Origin: Desulfuromonadaceae bacterium
GTDB taxonomy: Bacteria; Desulfobacterota; Desulfuromonadia; Desulfuromonadales; Desulfuromonadaceae
NCBI GenBank assembly: GCA_016936455.1
Contig: JAFGXV010000049.1
Location: forward strand, 61,767 to 125,766
DNA: 64,000 bases
Reading direction: 5' to 3'
The notes beneath the pieces are model-generated. The model worked only from the letters and a program-made list of their open reading frames with translations. It ran no database searches and had not been told where the DNA came from. A program made the position numbers and the translations under genes. The stretch's first letter is position 1. Every line of letters begins with the position of its first letter. Of this stretch, positions 61,111-64,000 are shown piece by piece.

Positions 61111-61859
61111 GACTGTTCTCCTGGCGACAGGTGCGTACTGTGGTCGACCATGGACAGGGGGATACCATAAAGCCGTTCCATCAGGCTGTTACGAACCGGA
61201 GCCGTGGCATGGCAGACCAGGGTACGGTTCAGACAGGCCACGCGCTGGACGCAGCGGGTGATAAAGCCCATATCGTGAGAAATCAGTACGATACTGATTT
61301 TGTCGTGCAGTCGATGCAGCAGGCTGAAGACATTCTCACCATGTTCCGGATCGATATTGGCTGTTGGTTCATCAAGGAGCAGAATTTCCGGTTCGCTGGC
61401 CAGTGCCCGGGCGATCAGCACCCGCTGGCGCTGGCCACCGGACAGAGCTGTCATCGGGCGCTGCTGCAGCTCAAGAATATCCGTTTGCTCCATGACTGAG
61501 GTGACCACAGCCTGATCCTGCGCGCTGTAGCGCAGCTGAAAGCCGCCATTGCGGCCGAGCCGGCCCTGGAGCACAGTCTGGCGGACGGTGATGGGAAAGG
61601 CACTGTCAAAGGTTGCAAACTGAGGGACATAGCCCAGGCGGCTGCGCGCTTGTCGTGGGGTCTGGCCGAAAACGCGGATTTCGCCACTGGTGGGGGTCAG
61701 CAGGCCGAGGATCAGCTTCAGCAGGGTGCTCTTGCCGCCGCCGTTGGGGCCGACGACGCCGAGAAACTCTTTTTCCTGCAGCTGCAGGTCGATGTTTTCG
61801 AGGATCGTCCGTTCTCCATAATGAAAACTGACATTGTTCAGGCTGATTGTGGTTGCCAT
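61107..61859 (-). CDS. znuC: Metal ABC transporter ATP-binding protein
   Basis: 250-aa ATPase. Walker A VGPNGGGKST, Q-loop GYVPQFATFD, signature LSGGQRQRVLIARAL, Walker B EILLLDEPTANID and His switch VLISHDMGFI are intact. The C-terminal tail is short and His-poor. It overlaps both neighbours by 1-4 bp, so the three genes are tightly coupled. Confidence 0.93.
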   Translation of the reverse strand: MATTISLNNVSFHYGERTILENIDLQLQEKEFLGVVGPNGGGKSTLLKLILGLLTPTSGEIRVFGQTPRQARSRLGYVPQFATFDSAFPITVRQTVLQGRLGRNGGFQLRYSAQDQAVVTSVMEQTDILELQQRPMTALSGGQRQRVLIARALASEPEILLLDEPTANIDPEHGENVFSLLHRLHDKISIVLISHDMGFITRCVQRVACLNRTLVCHATAPVRNSLMERLYGIPLSMVDHSTHLSPGEQS

Positions 61860-62740
61860 CAGTTCTTCAGCGCCTCCTTCAGTGCTGCAGCCGTGCGGCG
61901 CAAGGCCTGATCAAGATTTTCTTCCAGCGGATCCAGAGGGACGACGCGGGCGCCGATCTGGTTGGCCAGGGTTGTTGCCGCCTTGCCGCTGAATTGCTGC
62001 TGAACAAAAATGATGCGGATCTGTTGCTGGCGGGCCTGTTCGATCAGCCGCGCCAGGCTCTGGCCGCCGGGCTCTTTCCCCTCCTGCTCAATCGCGACCT
62101 GCTCCAGCCCGTAGCGTTGGGCAAAGTAGCCCCATGCCGGGTGAAAAACCATGAAGCGGCGTCCCTTCAGAGGAAGCAGCTGCTGGCTGAGAGACTGATG
62201 CAACGCTTCGAGCTCCTGTTCAAGGACCATGAAACGGTGCTGGTAGGCAGTGCTGTTTGCCGGGTCGAGGCTGGCCAGGGTGTCACGCATGGTGGCGGCC
62301 ATGCGAATGCAGCGCAGTGGGTCCAGCCACAGGTGCGGATCCAGCTCGGTGTGGTCGTGTGTTGCCGTGTCGGCCTGTTCCGGGTGGTGATGGGCAGGAG
62401 CCTCGAGTAAGTCGATGCCGTGCCGCAGGTCGACAATCAACAGTTGTGGTGCGCTGCGCCGCAGTCGCGGTAGCCAGACGTCTTCAAAGGGGACGCCAAT
62501 GGCAAATAACGCATCGCTGCCCAAGATGGTGGCCATCTGCCGTGGTGAGGGGTCCCAAGTGGTCGGATTCTGTCCAGGGCGGATGATGACCTGAATTTGG
62601 GCATCCTTTTCAACCAGCTTCTGCAGCAGGTATTTTTGCGGGGCGACGCTGACGGACAGGTGCAACGGCGCAGCCTTCAGCTGGGTCGGGGCCATCAGTG
62701 TCAGTGCGAGGAGGGGGAACAGCAACAGGCGGTAGAGCAT
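61859..62740 (-). CDS. znuA: Metal ABC transporter substrate-binding protein (ZnuA-like)
   Basis: 293-aa secreted protein. Signal LLLFPLLALTLMAPTQLKAA, metal-ligand motifs GVPFEDVWLPRL and the DPHLWLDP element, a His-rich loop (HHHPEQADTATHDHTELD, residues about 117-134) and a Gly/Asp region near ILFVQQQFSGKAA. His-rich loops favour zinc. Not lipidated: no lipobox Cys. ATG 62740 is preceded by CGGAGG. Confidence 0.9.
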   Translation of the reverse strand: MLYRLLLFPLLALTLMAPTQLKAAPLHLSVSVAPQKYLLQKLVEKDAQIQVIIRPGQNPTTWDPSPRQMATILGSDALFAIGVPFEDVWLPRLRRSAPQLLIVDLRHGIDLLEAPAHHHPEQADTATHDHTELDPHLWLDPLRCIRMAATMRDTLASLDPANSTAYQHRFMVLEQELEALHQSLSQQLLPLKGRRFMVFHPAWGYFAQRYGLEQVAIEQEGKEPGGQSLARLIEQARQQQIRIIFVQQQFSGKAATTLANQIGARVVPLDPLEENLDQALRRTAAALKEALKN

Positions 62741-62850
62741 CTGGCCTCCGGGGTGATGTGGCAGAAAGAAATTTTTAGCATGGCAATTTTACACGACAAT
62801 CGGTAATTTGAGACTGTTTTTATTTTCTTTGATGAAAGGACGATTAATCT

Positions 62851-63654
62851 ATGCGTTGCTTCAAACTGTCCGTTTTGTTCCCGGCTGCAGTACTGTGCCT
62901 GCTCGCGGCCGGCTGTCAGGATCCATCAACCCCTGAACAGGGCCAGAAAAAAACAGCTGATGCAGAGGCTCTGACCCGCTTGGAGCAGAAAATCGGTTAT
63001 GCGATTGGTCTGGATATTGGCAGCAATTTTGCCAAAAACGGTTTTCCTCTGGATGATCAGGCGGTGCTGCTGGGACTGCGTGATGCACGTAACCAGGCTG
63101 AACCGCGACTGAGTCAGGAGGAAATGGCCCAGGCGCTGATGGATTTCCAGCAGCAGGCGCAGCAGCAGATGTTGGAGCGCCACGAGAAAATGATTACGGA
63201 AAACGGGGCCAAAGCCAAGGCTTATCTTGAAGAAAACAGCCACAGGGACGGCGTTCAGGTGCTGGAGAGCGGTCTGCAGTATCGGGTGGAGCAGGCCGGT
63301 TCCGGCAATACGCCGCAGGCCGACGATGTGGTTCGCGTTCACTACCGGGGCATGACCAGTGATGGTGAGGAGTTCGACAGTTCCTATCGTCGTGGCGAGC
63401 CGGTGGAGTTCCCCGTCAGTGCCGTCATCCCGGGCTGGAGCGAGGCGCTGCAGCTTATGAAAGAAGGAGATAAGTGGCAGCTGGTGATTCCGCCAGCGCT
63501 GGCCTACGGCGAAGAAGGGCGCGGCGAGGCGATTGCGCCCAACAGTCTGCTGATTTTTGAAGTCGAGCTGCTTGAGGTGGTCAAGGCCGCCGAGGCCGCC
63601 GAGGCCGAAACGCTGGACGCCGCACCGGAACAGGAAAAACCGGCCGTCGAGTAG
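62851..63654 (+). CDS. FKBP-type peptidyl-prolyl isomerase lipoprotein (Mip/FkpA-like)
   Basis: 267-aa secreted lipoprotein. The signal ends in LLAAGC (lipobox). A helical N-terminal dimerisation region (EQKIGYAIGLDIGSNFAKNG; ALMDFQQQAQQQMLERHEKM) precedes the FKBP domain (about 145-240, VLESGLQYRVEQAGSG; YRGMTSDGEEFDSSYRRGEP; VIPGWSEALQLMKEGDKW; IPPALAYGEEGRG). It likely aids periplasmic folding. The C-terminus is Ala/Glu-rich. Confidence 0.93.
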   Translation: MRCFKLSVLFPAAVLCLLAAGCQDPSTPEQGQKKTADAEALTRLEQKIGYAIGLDIGSNFAKNGFPLDDQAVLLGLRDARNQAEPRLSQEEMAQALMDFQQQAQQQMLERHEKMITENGAKAKAYLEENSHRDGVQVLESGLQYRVEQAGSGNTPQADDVVRVHYRGMTSDGEEFDSSYRRGEPVEFPVSAVIPGWSEALQLMKEGDKWQLVIPPALAYGEEGRGEAIAPNSLLIFEVELLEVVKAAEAAEAETLDAAPEQEKPAVE

Positions 63655-63662
63655 GGGCCGGT

Positions 63663-64000
63663 TTACAGCAACGCACCGCAGTCCTTGCAGTAGCGTGAGC
63701 CGGGAAGGTGGCCCTCGCTGCTGCACTGGGGACAAGCCTGGGTTGAGATCTCCTGCGTTGTTGCGGCGCGCTGCAGACCGACCGTGACGATGCCGGTGGG
63801 GACGGCAATGATGCCGTAGCCCAGAATCATAATCAGGGAGGCAATGAACTGCCCGAGGTCGGTGCGCGGGGAGATATCGCCGTAGCCGACGGTGGTCAGG
63901 GTAACGATGGCCCAGTAAATAAACAAGGTAATCCCCCGGCTATGCCGGGGGACAGTCAAAGTTTGACAGTTCCGGGAAAAAACTGAAAGCCTCCCATCCG
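63663..64000 (-). CDS. Potassium-channel-type protein, C-terminal part, cut by window edge
   Basis: About 112 visible codons, open to the right edge. It has the pore helix and selectivity filter ([20 protein letters not shown]), TM2 ([20 protein letters not shown]) and a C-terminal zinc-ribbon-like [20 protein letters not shown]. The segment just before the pore encodes part of a palindromic repeat in frame. A TTG at 63959 could start a shorter protein. Converges with the FKBP gene, 8 bp apart. Confidence 0.8.
   Translation of the reverse strand, partial: DGRLSVFSRNCQTLTVPRHSRGITLFIYWAIVTLTTVGYGDISPRTDLGQFIASLIMILGYGIIAVPTGIVTVGLQRAATTQEISTQACPQCSSEGHLPGSRYCKDCGALL
63932..63967. repeat. Palindromic REP-like hairpin pair within channel frame
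   Basis: TCCCCCGGC-TAT-GCCGGGGGA (perfect 9-bp stem, 3-nt loop, 63932-63952), then GTCAAA-G-TTTGAC (63955-63967). GC-rich, tight-loop hairpin with a flanking imperfect palindrome resembles REP elements. Only one copy is seen in the window. Confidence 0.5.

Overview
The window looks like chromosome from an anaerobic, flagellated, Gram-negative bacterium of the Desulfuromonadales type (Desulfuromonas/Pelobacter/Geobacter relatives). This placement is an inference from gene content, not from a database match. The supporting features are an ORP/NifX-type ATPase-ferredoxin cluster under a sigma-54 promoter, heme-binding (CxxCH) sensor and cytochrome proteins, a methionine synthase without the reactivation domain, a B12-binding radical SAM/DUF2344 fusion beside ribonuclease G, and the alternative (carboxyspermidine) spermidine pathway. 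Coding density is high and I see no insertion sequence, prophage or CRISPR array.

Layout. 0-2.4 kb: rplU-rpmA-obg-proB, minus strand. 2.5-6.3 kb: a BaeSR/CpxAR-like two-component pair, a divergent CpxP/Spy-like periplasmic protein and an orphan OmpR-family regulator. 6.4-12.7 kb: late flagellar operon fliD-flgD-(small flagellar protein)-flgE-flgN-flgK-flgL. 12.7-17.7 kb: convergent ORP-like operon (three NifX-family proteins, two MinD-like ATPases with ferredoxin domains, a Gly-rich DUF5320-type protein) behind a consensus sigma-54 promoter, with a PAS-containing sigma-54 activator gene just upstream. 17.7-21.8 kb: rng and the radical SAM/DUF2344 gene. 21.9-25.4 kb: PHP phosphoesterase, class II aldolase, htpG. 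25.5-33.5 kb: small cytochrome, murI, GerMN protein, metH, then a heme-motif histidine kinase and its NtrC-type regulator.

33.6-36.3 kb holds polA, interrupted by one in-frame amber codon. 36.4-44.7 kb: a beta-hydroxyacid-dehydrogenase-like gene, a membrane protein, a TonB-dependent receptor, a diguanylate cyclase, tRNA-Thr(CGT), MazG-like, mntP, sfsA and tmcAL. 44.7-50.1 kb: a lytic transglycosylase domain protein, a thioesterase, two TPM-domain proteins with lemA, a Cys-cluster protein, a possible small RNA unit and an outer-membrane protein. 50.2-56.7 kb: polyamine genes aguA-aguB facing nspC, carboxynorspermidine synthase and speA. Together they form a complete route from arginine to spermidine. 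57-64 kb: lon, feoA, znuABC-type metal importer, a lipoprotein FKBP isomerase, and a potassium-channel fragment running off the edge.

The most notable items are the sigma-54/ORP-like module with a four-cysteine PAS activator, the amber-split polA, the heme-motif sensor kinase, three phased repeats upstream of fliD beside an orphan OmpR-family regulator, and a compact promoter-terminator unit that may encode a small RNA.
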